DNA from: an uncultured Clostridium sp.
Lineage (GTDB): Bacteria > Bacillota > Clostridia > TANB77 > CAG-508
Direction: 5' to 3'
DNA: 35,729 bases
NCBI GenBank assembly: GCA_945949485.1
Contig: CAMFER010000010.1
Span: 1 to 35,729 of the forward strand
In this document: positions 24,664 to 34,083 of the stretch, one piece after another
Layout of the letters: each line of letters starts with the position of its first letter
How positions within the stretch are numbered: the first letter of the stretch is position 1
Made by a program: the position numbers and the translations under genes
Notes under the pieces: model-generated
The model's input: only the letters and a program-made list of their open reading frames with translations
What the model was told of the DNA's origin: nothing
Databases searched by the model: none

Positions 24664-26415
24664 TTATTCTTTTACTAACACTGCTTTTATTCTTCTTACT
24701 CCTGAAGAACTTGATTCTTCTTTCTTAATTTTAAATCTTCCAAGTTCTTTAGTATTTGTAACATGAGGTCCTCCACATAATTCCTTTGATACATCTCCTA
24801 TTGTATATACAGTTACTATATCAGGATATTTTTCAATAAACATACATTCTGCACCTGATTTTATTGCATCTTCTTTATTCATTTCTTGTTTTGTAACTGG
24901 TAATCCTTCTTCTATCCAAGTATTAACTAAATCTTCTATCTGTTTTTTCTCTTCATCTGACAATTTATGATCACAGTTAAAATCAAATCTCATTCTATCT
25001 ACTGTAATATTTGAACCTCTTTGATGTGCATCTTTTCCAACGACTTTTTTTATTGCTGCATTTAAAAGATGTGTTGCTGTATGATAAGCTATTGTTTCTT
25101 CTGTTGTTTCAGCAAGTCCTCCTTTGAATTTTTGCTCAGAACCTGCTCTTGATTTTTCTTGATGTTTTTTAAATAACTCATTAAATTCCTTTATATCTAT
25201 TTCATATTCATTTTCCATAGCTAATTCTTTTGTTACTTCTGGTGGGAATCCATATGTGTCATATAATCTAAACACTATATTTCCTGGAATCATTTTTGTA
25301 TCAGATAATTTTGCTATTTCTTTTTCAAACTCTCTTTCTCCTTTTTCAAGAGTTTTTACAAATTTGTCTTTTTCTTCTATAATTACACTTTTTATTGTTT
25401 TCTCATTTTTTATAAGTTCTTCATACATTTCTCCTAGATTTTCTACATTAATTTCAATTAATGTTTTTAGTTCATCTAGATTAATTTGCAATTTATTCAT
25501 ATGACGAATCATTCTTCTTATTAATCTTCTTAAAACATATCCTCTATCTAAGTTACTTGGTCTTCCTCCATCTGCTATTATCATCATGCTTGAACGTAAA
25601 TGTTCTGCAATTATTCTTCTACTTTCAATATTATCTATTTTTTGTAGTTCTTCCAATTTTTTCATTACTGGAGCAAATAACTCTGTATCAAATGGTGTCT
25701 CTTTCCCTTGTAATAACATTGTCATTCTTTCTAGGCCAAGTCCTGTATCTACATTTTTTTGTTCTAATTTACGATATCCATTTTTATCTTTAAAATATTC
25801 CATGAATACATTATTCCAAATTTCTACATATTTACCACAGTCACAAGATGGTTGACAATCAGGTGAGCATGCTGGTTTTCCTGTATCATAAAACATTTCT
25901 GTATCTGGTCCACATGGTCCTTCTTCTCCTGCTATCCACCAGTTATCATCTTTTCCATAATAGTATATATGGTCTTCTGGTATTCCTGCTTTTTTCCATG
26001 CATTTGCTGCAACTTCATCTCTTGGACAATCTTCATCTCCTGCAAAACATGTTACAGATAATTTTTCTACTGGAATTCCTAATTCTTTTGTTAGAAATTC
26101 AAAGCTCATTTTAATTGATTCTTCTTTGAAATAATCTCCTAATGACCAATTTCCAAGCATTTCAAAATATGTTAAGTGACGATTATCTCCTACTTCATCT
26201 ATATCATTTGTTCTTACACATTTTTGGTAATCTGTAAGACGTGTTCCCTCTGGATGTTTTTCTCCTAATAGATATGGTACTAATGGTTGCATTCCTGCTG
26301 TTGTGAATAATACTGATGGATCATTTTCCGGTATTAATGGTGCTGATGGAATTACAACATGTCCATGTTTCTTAAAAAAGTCTAAATATTTATTTCTAAT
26401 TTCTATCGCTTTCAT
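24664..26415 (-). CDS. alaS: Alanyl-tRNA synthetase lacking the C-Ala domain
   Basis: 583 residues against about 870 for standard bacterial AlaRS. The class II catalytic domain (residues 1-~250) has TTAGMQPLVPYLLGEKHP, ADGGRPSNLDRGYVLRRLIRRM and the tRNA-recognition region; the editing domain has the zinc motifs AYHTATHLL and LCGGPH. The protein ends at RRIKAVLVKE, where the family normally enters the coiled-coil and C-Ala/DHHA1 domain. No continuation exists in another frame, so the short form looks natural. AlaRS without C-Ala occurs in a few lineages. I saw no T-box leader upstream. Confidence 0.93.
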   Translation of the reverse strand: MKAIEIRNKYLDFFKKHGHVVIPSAPLIPENDPSVLFTTAGMQPLVPYLLGEKHPEGTRLTDYQKCVRTNDIDEVGDNRHLTYFEMLGNWSLGDYFKEESIKMSFEFLTKELGIPVEKLSVTCFAGDEDCPRDEVAANAWKKAGIPEDHIYYYGKDDNWWIAGEEGPCGPDTEMFYDTGKPACSPDCQPSCDCGKYVEIWNNVFMEYFKDKNGYRKLEQKNVDTGLGLERMTMLLQGKETPFDTELFAPVMKKLEELQKIDNIESRRIIAEHLRSSMMIIADGGRPSNLDRGYVLRRLIRRMIRHMNKLQINLDELKTLIEINVENLGEMYEELIKNEKTIKSVIIEEKDKFVKTLEKGEREFEKEIAKLSDTKMIPGNIVFRLYDTYGFPPEVTKELAMENEYEIDIKEFNELFKKHQEKSRAGSEQKFKGGLAETTEETIAYHTATHLLNAAIKKVVGKDAHQRGSNITVDRMRFDFNCDHKLSDEEKKQIEDLVNTWIEEGLPVTKQEMNKEDAIKSGAECMFIEKYPDIVTVYTIGDVSKELCGGPHVTNTKELGRFKIKKEESSSSGVRRIKAVLVKE

Positions 26416-26477
26416 CTATATCTCTCCTTTATTTCTCGCTTTTTTGCTTATATAAGTATACTCTAAAAATAGCAAAA

Positions 26478-26510
26478 AATCAAGAAAAACTATATTTTTC
26501 TTGATTTTGA
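26478..26510 (-). terminator. Terminator after the pseudopilin/BspA pseudogene
   Basis: Perfect 12-base arms AATCAAGAAAAA and TTTTTCTTGATT around a 5-base loop, followed by T residues on the minus strand. It separates the decayed surface-protein gene from alaS. Confidence 0.85.
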
Positions 26511-26540
26511 TTTATATATTTATTAGAAAATATACAATAT

Positions 26541-27640
26541 CTAATTTTTTTCAACTATTTCTATATTCCCATCTGCTATATATCCACTTTGAAGAAGTTT
26601 ATTTTTGGTTTCTTCATCTTTTACTAATACTTTAACATTTATATTACATCCATAGAAAGTACTTTCTAAAGAACCATCTACTGTAAAGTTTGACATATTT
26701 ATCTGTTTCAAATTGCTACAACCATAAAATAGGAAGTTCATATTTGTGATATTTCCAATATTCCAATTGCTAAAATCTATATATTCTAGTTTTTCACAAC
26801 TCATAAATACTTCTTTTAAAGATGTTATTTTTGTATTATCTAAACTATTCAAATTAACACTTTCCAAACTTCTGCATCCTGAAAATATTGACCCTATAGC
26901 TGTAAGATTTTTTGCATTTGAGAAATCAATATCTATACTCTTCAAGTTAATATCATTTCCAAACATTGAAGAAACACTTGTAGTCTGATAAAAATCCATA
27001 TATTCTAGTCCTATTATATTTTTTAGATTTGTAAATCCTCTAAAATACCATGTCATTTCAGCATTTGCTTTTATCCTATAATTTGCACCTATATGCCATT
27101 CATATAAATTATTATTATCTTCGTCTGTTATCCAAGCAACTACACTTCCATCTTTATTTTGAGATATATCCCAACTGTCTATAGCATTTTTTGATATAAT
27201 TTTATTATTAACTAATTCTATTAATTCTACATCTTTTCTTAAATATGTACTACTTCCTTGTAAATATGATGAATTACTAGTACCTCCTGCAATTATTATA
27301 GCATTTTCTAAATCTCTCATATATTCAACTTTATTTTCTGTTATTAGATATTTTCTTCCACTTTCAAATTCTATTATTTCACCTTTTAATACATATTCTT
27401 CTTCTATATTTAATATTTTTTGTCCAGTTTCTTTCTCTATTAAATCATATTTATCTTTTTCCCTATTATACATCTCATATGTCACTAAAGCTATTTCTAT
27501 TTGCTCTTTTTCTGTTGCAATTATAGTTTCTTCTTTAGCTGTATTTGCTTGTGACAAAATACCATTTTGTCCTACTATCATTGTTATGGTTACTCCTGAA
27601 AGTATTAATAAAACAATAATAGTCCTAATATTCCGTTATG
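26541..27640 (-). pseudogene. Decayed pseudopilin-anchored BspA-like leucine-rich-repeat protein
   Basis: From an internal ATG at 27581 the frame gives 346 residues. Upstream in frame it still reads TIIVLLILSGVTIT, the second half of the pseudopilin anchor, but the first half, with the signal and start codon, is missing: a stop precedes it, and the GITLIALV part appears deleted with a frame change near 27630. The rest has the same layout as the intact gene at 31622: GQNGILSQANTAK after the anchor, a linker, then irregular BspA/DUF285 repeats (MFGNDINLKSIDIDFSNAKN; IFSGCRSLESVNLNS; LFYGCSNLKQINMSNF). Loss of the signal makes export unlikely, so it is called a pseudogene. An IS3 element sits 120 bases upstream. 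Confidence 0.65.
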
Positions 27641-27773
27641 ACTATTTTTTATTTAGCCAACATTTTGTAATTTATTATCTTCTTTTCCCATATTTAAAAT
27701 ATTGAATTTATAATATATAGTTATTTCTTTATTCTCTGATATTTTGGATTGTCAACCCTTTTTTAGACAATTT

Positions 27774-28556
27774 TTATAAGGACACTTTTTTATATTCAAT
27801 TGGTGTTAAATAATTTAGAGAACTATGTATTCTAATATTATTATACCAATGAACATAATCAAACAATTCTGCTTCCAGTTCTTCAAAGCTTTCAAATACT
27901 CTATTAAATGCAAATTCTGTTTTTATTATTTTATATGTCGCCTCTGCTACTGCATTATCATAGGGGCATCCTTTTTTGCTTAATGATCTTTCTATTTTAA
28001 ATGTTTTTAAGACTTCTTCAATTATTTTATTTTTAAATTCATTTCCTCTATCTGTATGAAATATATTTATATTATTTAAATTGCATTTTATTTTGCTAAA
28101 TGCTTTATATACTAAATCTGCTGTCTTATGTTTTCCTGCGGCATATCCTATTATTTCTCGATTAAATAAATCTATTATTAAACATATGTAGTTCCATTTT
28201 CCTTTAACGTTTACATACGTTAAATCACTTACTACTACATCTAATTTTTCTTCTCTATTAAATTCTCTATTTAGTTTATTTTCAATTTTATCTTCGTTAC
28301 ATTTGGCTTTATGTACCTTAAATTGTTTTACTGTATAATTTGATACTAATCCATTTAAAATCATGTATTTTCTAATTCTTCTTAAACTTACTTGATATCC
28401 TAATTTTTGTAATTCTACTTTGATTTTTCTTGCTCCATAGTTGTTCTTACTTTCTTTGAAAATTCTAATTATATGATTTTCTAGTTCTATATCTTTTCTT
28501 TTATTTTTTCTTTTGTAATATACTAAAGACCTTGATATTCCTAAAAATTTACACAT
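27774..28556 (-). CDS. IS3 transposase orfB (DDE integrase)
   Basis: 260 residues from the internal ATG; the open frame continues upstream into the end of orfA (IISANKEKYSISAMCKF), so the active protein is an OrfAB fusion. The rve catalytic core has Asp in VVSDLTYVNVKG, Asp in FHTDRGNEFKN and Glu in YDNAVAEATYKIIKTE. It ends LNYLTPIEYKKVSL, the normal IS3 end. All catalytic residues are present. Confidence 0.92.
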   Translation of the reverse strand: MCKFLGISRSLVYYKRKNKRKDIELENHIIRIFKESKNNYGARKIKVELQKLGYQVSLRRIRKYMILNGLVSNYTVKQFKVHKAKCNEDKIENKLNREFNREEKLDVVVSDLTYVNVKGKWNYICLIIDLFNREIIGYAAGKHKTADLVYKAFSKIKCNLNNINIFHTDRGNEFKNKIIEEVLKTFKIERSLSKKGCPYDNAVAEATYKIIKTEFAFNRVFESFEELEAELFDYVHWYNNIRIHSSLNYLTPIEYKKVSL

Positions 28557-28597
28557 TGCGCTGATACTGTACTTTTCTTTATTTGCTGATATTATTT

Positions 28598-28897
28598 TTA
28601 TTTTCGTCCCATTATCAGCGCTGCTTGCTTTAAAATATCATTTTCCATCTTTAGTCGTTGATTTTCTTTTCTCAATTTAATTAATTCATTTTCTTCTTCT
28701 GTTCTATTGTCACATGCTTTAAACGAACCTGTAGTATTATATTTTTTCACCCAATTATTGAATGCTGATGGTGTTAAGTCATATTCTCTTATTATTTCAC
28801 TTCCTGGTTTTCCATTATTGTATAATTGTACCATTTGTAATTTGAATTCTTCTGTAAATTCTCTTCTTTGCCTTCTTGACATGTTAATTTCCTCCAT
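28598..28897 (-). CDS. IS3 transposase orfA (helix-turn-helix)
   Basis: 99 residues: HTH domain RREFTEEFKLQMVQLYNNG and SEIIREYDLTPSAFNNWVKKY, then a leucine zipper (ENELIKLRKENQRLKMEND). It ends ALIMGRK. orfB lies in the -1 frame relative to orfA and overlaps its end; the A-rich CGAAAATAAAAAT stretch at the stop is the likely slip site for the OrfAB fusion. Start after GGAGG-like sequence. Confidence 0.9.
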   Translation of the reverse strand: MEEINMSRRQRREFTEEFKLQMVQLYNNGKPGSEIIREYDLTPSAFNNWVKKYNTTGSFKACDNRTEEENELIKLRKENQRLKMENDILKQAALIMGRK

Positions 28898-28944
28898 TTC
28901 ATATTTTTTATTTTAACATGTCCTTATCTTTTTTGTCTAATTTA

Positions 28945-29142
28945 TTATAACCGATCCACCTCTTTTAAATATTTTAATAGAAACCTCCTTAATTCTTCTA
29001 TTGTTACTTCTTCTAATTTCTTTTCTCCATAGTATCGCATAATATCTTTTGTTTTTCCTAAATAGCTATCATATGTATATTTCGAAAAATTTCTCATCTT
29101 CATGTCTTCTTTCATTTTTTTGATTAATTGTTCATTTGTCAT
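28945..29142 (-). pseudogene. N-terminal stub of a tyrosine recombinase, cut by the IS3 element
   Basis: Starting at the ATG at 29142 (8 bases after AGGAGG), the frame encodes a SAM-like core-binding domain: LIKKMKEDMKMRNFSKYTY, then YYGEKKLEEVTIEELRRFLL. It then meets an in-frame CGG and a TAA just before the IS3 end. No catalytic domain is found on the other side of the IS. The CGG here is followed by T, as at two of the frameshift sites, but the native continuation is unknown. Confidence 0.6.
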
Positions 29143-29194
29143 ACAAAAAAACCTCCTGTTTAATATATTTGCAACATTCAAGTTACATAATTAT

Positions 29195-29223
29195 ATTATA
29201 CCTGAGGTTTTATATTTTTTCAA
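29195..29223 (-). promoter_or_regulatory. Promoter of the integrase stub
   Basis: Minus-strand TTGAAA (29218-29223) and TATAAT (29195-29200) with a 17-base spacer. The spacer contains AAAACCTCAGG, almost identical to the spacer of the promoter at 31564-31592. Confidence 0.75.
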
Positions 29224-29269
29224 TTTTATTCATTTGGTCCATTGCGAGGTACGAGCAATTTAGTACATA

Positions 29270-29319
29270 AAAAAGAGATTTCTATAGATAATTTTCCACA
29301 TAAATCTCTTTTATTTTTA
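29270..29319 (-). terminator. Terminator of the CDF transporter gene
   Basis: Arms AAAAGAGATTT and AAATCTCTTTT enclose a loop of about 22 bases, with T-rich sequence on the 3' side of the minus strand. It lies 25 bases after the stop at 29344. Confidence 0.75.
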
Positions 29320-29343
29320 CTTTTCTAGAAAATTCTATTTTTC

Positions 29344-30507
29344 TTATATGTATGAATTCTCTATTTTTGGTACTGCATAATATTTATCATTTACACTATG
29401 TATTTTTTGTTGAACCATGTTTTTTAATTCCTCACGGTCCATTTTTGTATCTGGAGAAATAACCAAATCAAATATTAAATTAACCCTATCTCCACCATCT
29501 GTCATTCTGAAATCATGAATTGAAAACTCTGGATTGATTTCTTTTACAATTTCTTCTGTTTTCTTTCTCATTTCATTAATTTCTTCATCATCTGTTACGA
29601 TTGGGTCCATATGGATAGTTGTTATACAATTAAACTCATCATAAATATCTTGTTCCATTTGGTCTATCATATCATGAGCCTTACAAATATCGCAATTTGC
29701 TGGAACTTCTGCATGGAATGATACAATTTTTCTACCTGGTCCATAATCATGTACCATGATGTCATGAATACCTGATATCATTTCATATTTTTTGGTAAAT
29801 TCCTCTAATTTTTCTACAAATTCTGTATCTGGTTTCATTCCTAATAGTAAATCAATCGTTTCTTTTAATGCTTTAAATCCTGTGAATAAAATAAATATAG
29901 CAACTAAAATACTTGCATATCCATCAATTGATATTCCAAATATTTTGGCAACAATGGCAGATAATAATACAACAAATGTAGAAATTGAGTCAGAAATACT
30001 ATCATAAGCATTTCCTTTGATTGCCGCAGAGTCGATTGTTTTGGCAATTTTATTATAAAATAGAAATAACCATAATTTTGTTAAAACAGCAATGACCAAA
30101 ATTACAATGGTAACTGTGCTAATATCTGGCAATGTTGGGTTTATAATCTTATCAAATGAACTTTTAAATAATTCTACACCAACTAAGACAATCAAAATAT
30201 CTACAATAAATGCTGTAATATATTCCATTCTACCATGACCCCATGGATGGTCTTTGTCTATCTTTTTTTGTGAAACTTTAAATCCAATCATGGTAACAAT
30301 TGATGAGCCTGCATCTGTTACATTGTTTAATGCGTCTGAAATGATGGAAATAGAATTGGCAAATATTCCAATGATTAATTTGACTGCTGATAATAAAATA
30401 TTAACGATAATTCCTGTTACACTTGATAATATTCCATATTTTGCCCTTGTTTCTGGTTTTTCTGTATTTTTATCTTTTATAAATAATTTAATTAATAAAT
30501 TTGTCAT
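29344..30507 (-). CDS. Cation diffusion facilitator (CDF) family transporter
   Basis: I start at the ATG at 30507, placed after GGAAGGG; a longer frame to 30540 overlaps the upstream gene. The 387 residues have the CDF layout: about six membrane spans, the metal site in SISIISDALNNVTDAGSS, HPWGHGRMEYI after span 3, a second site region SAAIKGNAYDSISDSIST, and a C-terminal cytoplasmic ferredoxin-like domain (GIHDIMVHDYGPG, ITTIHMDPIV), here extended by another ~70 residues. These proteins export Zn, Fe, Mn or related divalent cations. It is 16 bases downstream of the Rsm22-like gene. Confidence 0.9.
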   Translation of the reverse strand: MTNLLIKLFIKDKNTEKPETRAKYGILSSVTGIIVNILLSAVKLIIGIFANSISIISDALNNVTDAGSSIVTMIGFKVSQKKIDKDHPWGHGRMEYITAFIVDILIVLVGVELFKSSFDKIINPTLPDISTVTIVILVIAVLTKLWLFLFYNKIAKTIDSAAIKGNAYDSISDSISTFVVLLSAIVAKIFGISIDGYASILVAIFILFTGFKALKETIDLLLGMKPDTEFVEKLEEFTKKYEMISGIHDIMVHDYGPGRKIVSFHAEVPANCDICKAHDMIDQMEQDIYDEFNCITTIHMDPIVTDDEEINEMRKKTEEIVKEINPEFSIHDFRMTDGGDRVNLIFDLVISPDTKMDREELKNMVQQKIHSVNDKYYAVPKIENSYI

Positions 30508-30523
30508 GTTTTTCCCTTCCTTT

Positions 30524-31477
30524 TTATATATTATCTCCACACTTTTTCTTTTTCACACTTTTAAATAGTTCTTTATCCTTTTTCGTTATAACCATTTCTT
30601 CTATATTTCCATTATGGCATACTTTTAATGTGATTTTTCCTTTTTCAATGATTGGATGTCTTAATATTCTAATTCCAGAATTATCACAACTTTCTTTCGA
30701 TATCGCTATATATGAAAATTTTTCATCTTCATAAGGTAACTCTGCATTTTTTAATAATTTATGCAATTTTGTTCGTTCCATTCTAACAATCGAATGACAC
30801 CAATCGTCATCTGATAATGGGCATATGCCTTGAAACGTACATGGTGCAACAATATGAAGTCCATTCTCTATGGTGATTTTTTGTACTTGTTTTATATTTT
30901 TAAATCCTTCTGGTGTTCCTGGTTCTATGATTACTATAATGTGATTTGAACTTTCAATCAGTTTATGTATCACCTTGTTTCTTTCTTCTGGTTTAATTTC
31001 ATTTAGCATATAACTTGTAATAACCAAGTCTGCTTTTACATCTAAATTGTCTTTCACAATGTCGGCATATTCCCATGAAACATCTCTTAATTCTGGATTT
31101 TGACTCATAAAAGATTTTCCAAGTTCTAACATAACCTGTTCTCTTTCAAAACATTGGATATTGTTTGGTTTTAATAAATCATTAATTGCCCAAGTGGCTG
31201 CTCCTGTTCCTGCACCTATATCTAGTACAGATTGAATATTACTATCTATTCTTTCTAACGTATTTTTTAAAGTGGTATACACCGCTCCATAAGTTGCTGG
31301 CATTCTCATAATAGCATATGCTAATGCCTCTATTTCTGTATTTAAGAGTGTGTCTCCTGTTCTTTCTTGTTTCATATATTTTTCACTTAACTTACTGGCA
31401 CATTGCTTTAATTCTGCTAATTTTACATTCTTTATTTTTTCTTCTATTGCTTTTTCTAATTGCTCTGGTATTTTCAT
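30524..31477 (-). CDS. Rsm22/METTL17-like SAM-dependent methyltransferase
   Basis: 317 residues. The SAM-binding motif I VLDIGAGTGAATWA is at residues 84-97, followed by QCFEREQVMLELGKSF, DLVITSYMLNEI and IIVIIEPGTPEGF, typical of the Rsm22 family. Cys213, Cys219 and Cys227-His (PCTFQGICP...DDWCH) match the iron-sulfur cluster ligands described for this family. Rsm22 relatives act on the ribosomal small subunit; the bacterial role is less certain. A near-consensus promoter precedes it, and it forms an operon with the CDF transporter, possibly linked through metal homeostasis. Confidence 0.85.
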   Translation of the reverse strand: MKIPEQLEKAIEEKIKNVKLAELKQCASKLSEKYMKQERTGDTLLNTEIEALAYAIMRMPATYGAVYTTLKNTLERIDSNIQSVLDIGAGTGAATWAINDLLKPNNIQCFEREQVMLELGKSFMSQNPELRDVSWEYADIVKDNLDVKADLVITSYMLNEIKPEERNKVIHKLIESSNHIIVIIEPGTPEGFKNIKQVQKITIENGLHIVAPCTFQGICPLSDDDWCHSIVRMERTKLHKLLKNAELPYEDEKFSYIAISKESCDNSGIRILRHPIIEKGKITLKVCHNGNIEEMVITKKDKELFKSVKKKKCGDNI

Positions 31478-31563
31478 ATTGGCTCCTATATGAATATATT
31501 ATTTCTAAAATGTATTTAAACCTCATGCATAAACATATTGGTAATTACTAAATTTTCCAATAT

Positions 31564-31592
31564 ATTATACATGAGGTTTTGCATATTTTCAA
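31564..31592 (-). promoter_or_regulatory. Promoter of the Rsm22-like/CDF operon
   Basis: Minus-strand TTGAAA (31587-31592) and TATAAT (31564-31569), 17-base spacer. The spacer carries AAAACCTCATG, nearly the same as in the promoter at 29195-29223. Confidence 0.8.
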
Positions 31593-31621
31593 TTCTTTTC
31601 TTTAATTTTTGGTTTACAATT

Positions 31622-32845
31622 TTATAAAAAATCCTTTGTATATCCTGTTGCTGTATTTGTCATGGCACTATTCCAATTTTCTCCTATATATACATCAGCA
31701 GTAACGTTTCTAAACATCATAATATAATCTTGAACATTTCTAGTGTCAAAATTGCTTAAATCTAAACTTGTTAAACCACTACAGCCATAAAACATAGTTC
31801 TCATACTTGTTACTTTAATTGTATTAAAACTGCTTAAGTTTAAACTGGTTAGACCACTACAACCATAAAACATCTCTATCATATCTGTTACGTTACTTGT
31901 ATCAAAACTTCTTAAATCTAAACTAGTTAGACCTCGACAATCCAAAAACATACCATCCATCCTTGTTACTTTACTTGTATTGAAACTGCTTAGACTTAAA
32001 CTAGTTAGACTAGTACATCTATTAAACATATATTCCATAGTCGTTACATTTCTTGTGTCAAAGTTACTTAAATCTATACTACTTAGTTGTCCACATCTAG
32101 CAAACATACTATCCATACTTGTTACACTACCTGTATCAAAACCACTTAAATCTAAACTGCTTATACCACATCCACTAAACATCCACGTCATATCTGTGAC
32201 TTTACTTGTATTTAAATTACTTAAATCTAAACTAGTTACATTATAACAATCCATAAACCAATAAGCTGTATATTCTGGAACAATTTTAGATGTAATTTCT
32301 ACTTTTGTTATTTGATCTGTATAATCTGACCAAGGTAATGGTTCTCCGTAAAAGACATCATAGTGGATTCCTTTAATATTTCCAAAGTTTCCGTTTTCTA
32401 TAATTTTGTCTGTATCAAATTCATCTTTATTATTAAATATCAGTGTTCCATCATTATACAAAGCAACATATATATCTGTTAATGTAACTTCTGTGGCATA
32501 ATCAATTACTCTATTTCCTATTGTTATTGTCTGATTTTCTCTATCTATTTCTTCTTCAAATAGAATTCCATCATTTTTCATCTCATCTAATAACTCTGTA
32601 TCTGTTTTTACGCTTGTATTTATATAGTTTGAAGCTTCTCTTTCAGTTTTCCATAAATTCACTCTTTCTTCTACTTCTGCTCCTCTTGTTTCTACTTCTG
32701 CCTCTTGTGCCCTTGTTAATATTCCATTTTCTCCTGTTAATGTTGCAATTGTAACACCAGCTAAGATTAATAACACGATTATTGTTACCACTAAACTAAT
32801 TAATGTTATTCCAGATTTTTCACGCATTTTTCCTTTAAAATTCAT
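31622..32845 (-). CDS. Pseudopilin-anchored BspA-like leucine-rich-repeat surface protein
   Basis: Start chosen at the ATG at 32845, 7 bases after AAGAAGG. 407 residues. Residues ~8-38 form the pseudopilin signal: basic MNFKGKMREKSG, then ITLISLVVTIIVLLILAG, lacking Glu at position 5. GENGILTRAQEAEVETRG follows, as in the other two proteins of this type. After a ~120-residue linker come seven BspA/DUF285 repeats of 25-26 residues with the pattern MFxxCxxLTSLDLSxFDTxxVTxM. BspA-like repeats mediate adhesion in several gut and oral bacteria. No sortase motif. Probably displayed or assembled by a type IV pilus-like system not encoded in this window. Confidence 0.85.
   Translation of the reverse strand: MNFKGKMREKSGITLISLVVTIIVLLILAGVTIATLTGENGILTRAQEAEVETRGAEVEERVNLWKTEREASNYINTSVKTDTELLDEMKNDGILFEEEIDRENQTITIGNRVIDYATEVTLTDIYVALYNDGTLIFNNKDEFDTDKIIENGNFGNIKGIHYDVFYGEPLPWSDYTDQITKVEITSKIVPEYTAYWFMDCYNVTSLDLSNLNTSKVTDMTWMFSGCGISSLDLSGFDTGSVTSMDSMFARCGQLSSIDLSNFDTRNVTTMEYMFNRCTSLTSLSLSSFNTSKVTRMDGMFLDCRGLTSLDLRSFDTSNVTDMIEMFYGCSGLTSLNLSSFNTIKVTSMRTMFYGCSGLTSLDLSNFDTRNVQDYIMMFRNVTADVYIGENWNSAMTNTATGYTKDFL
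31714..32265 (-). repeat. Tandem 75-78 bp repeats encoding the BspA-type units
   Basis: Seven in-frame units of 25-26 codons. DNA identity between neighbours is high (for example the two MFYGCSGLTSL units about 78 bases apart), so copy number can change by recombination or slippage. Confidence 0.75.
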
Positions 32846-33078
32846 ATTTTTACCTTCTTTCGTTGTTACCATTAAATATTTTACTTAATGGTTGTTGCCT
32901 AACACTTTCAATTGCGTTAATATCAGTCTTTTCAAGACTTTTTGTCATAATAACTTTGATGGCTATTTTTCTAGAAAAATTATTTTGAAATTTCTTAAAA
33001 ATTGTTGAAATGAAAATGTTTTACTGGTATAATATTTTTAAAATAATAAATCGTTAAGTAAAATACTTTAAGAACTAT

Positions 33079-34026
33079 TTACAGTTTTTCAAGGTATTTT
33101 TTTTGCAATTTATAATTTGAATGAACATATTTATTAAGTGTAATCTCAACACTTGAATGACCTAACATCTCACTCAAACTTTTTACATCCATTCCTACTT
33201 CTATACAATTACTTGCAAAAGTATGGCGAAGTGTATGAAATTTATATGATTTTATTCTACATTTCTTCAATGCATTCTTAAAATACTTTTGATAATTTCT
33301 AGGTTCTATAAACTTTTCACTACTTCCTGTTAGAAAAAAATTATCATCATTATATTTATTTTTTATCATCTTTAATATTTCATACAATTTATTTGATATT
33401 GGAATTTGTCTTATTGATTTCGCTGTTTTAGGTACATCTATTATAATTTTAGTTTTCTTTTGCTTTTTATCATAGACTCTTTGTAAAGTATTATTTACAT
33501 ACAATATCTTTTTATCCAAATCAATATTTCTCCATTTTAAAGCACATAACTCGCCTATTCTTATTCCAGTATTTAAACAAATGAGTATTCCCATAGATTT
33601 TAATGTGTTTACTTTAATGCAATAGTTTTCTAATCTTCCTTTTTCTCTATTACTCAAAATAGTAACATTACCTTGAACTAATTTTGGACTTGTGATTTTA
33701 CTAATCTTTATATTACAATCATATTCTTCATTTGCATAGCATAAGATTGCTTTAAGAATGCATAAAATATCTCTTACTGTTTTTGTTGATAGTTCTTCCA
33801 TAAGTTCCATTACAAAATCATTAAAATTATAATTTTGCAATTCTTTAATTATCATGTTTTCAAATGTTGGTGTTATATATTTATTTATTACATATACATA
33901 ATTATAATAAGTCGATTCTTTTATGGATATTTTCTTATTTTCTAACCATTCTTCTACTAATATATTAAATTTCAATTTATCATCTTCTTTCTTTACTATA
34001 TTTCTTAATTTATTAAATATCTCCAT
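33079..34026 (-). CDS. Tyrosine integrase of an integrative element
   Basis: Start at the second ATG (34026), which has AAAGGA at the right distance. 315 residues: AP2-like or SAM-like N-terminal domain (ISIKESTYYNYVYVINKYI), then the catalytic domain with Arg in LNTGIRIGELCAL, His-x-x-Arg in FHTLRHTFASNC, His in MLGHSSVEITL and Tyr in NKYVHSN. It resembles Tn916-type and phage integrases. Unlike the chromosomal XerD-like protein its active site is intact. It lies next to a relaxase and a probable replication gene, so it likely mobilises that element. attL/attR could not be identified. Confidence 0.88.
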   Translation of the reverse strand: MEIFNKLRNIVKKEDDKLKFNILVEEWLENKKISIKESTYYNYVYVINKYITPTFENMIIKELQNYNFNDFVMELMEELSTKTVRDILCILKAILCYANEEYDCNIKISKITSPKLVQGNVTILSNREKGRLENYCIKVNTLKSMGILICLNTGIRIGELCALKWRNIDLDKKILYVNNTLQRVYDKKQKKTKIIIDVPKTAKSIRQIPISNKLYEILKMIKNKYNDDNFFLTGSSEKFIEPRNYQKYFKNALKKCRIKSYKFHTLRHTFASNCIEVGMDVKSLSEMLGHSSVEITLNKYVHSNYKLQKKYLEKL

Positions 34027-34083
34027 TTCATCAATTCCTTTCATTTCTAATTTTTTTGTTTATGATAGCAAATTTGGGTTAAT

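Larger units (their letters stand above)
27763..28940 (-). mobile_element. IS3-family insertion sequence, complete
   Basis: Imperfect terminal inverted repeats of 22 bases, TTAGACAA...ATAAGGACA, lie at 27763-27784 and 28919-28940 with differences only in the middle. Between them are orfA and orfB of an IS3 element, about 1.18 kb. Flanking T-rich sequence (TTT on both sides) could be a short target duplication. The element separates an integrase stub from the pseudopilin pseudogene. Confidence 0.75.

Noticed and set aside
24664..26415. alaS as a fifth frameshifted gene
   Set aside because: Sequence after its stop does not encode the missing C-terminal domain in any frame and a new gene follows at once, so it is a genuinely short form.
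26416..26540. T-box leader upstream of alaS
   Set aside because: Only about 120 bases are available and they contain a plain terminator; no T-box sequence or specifier stem was seen.
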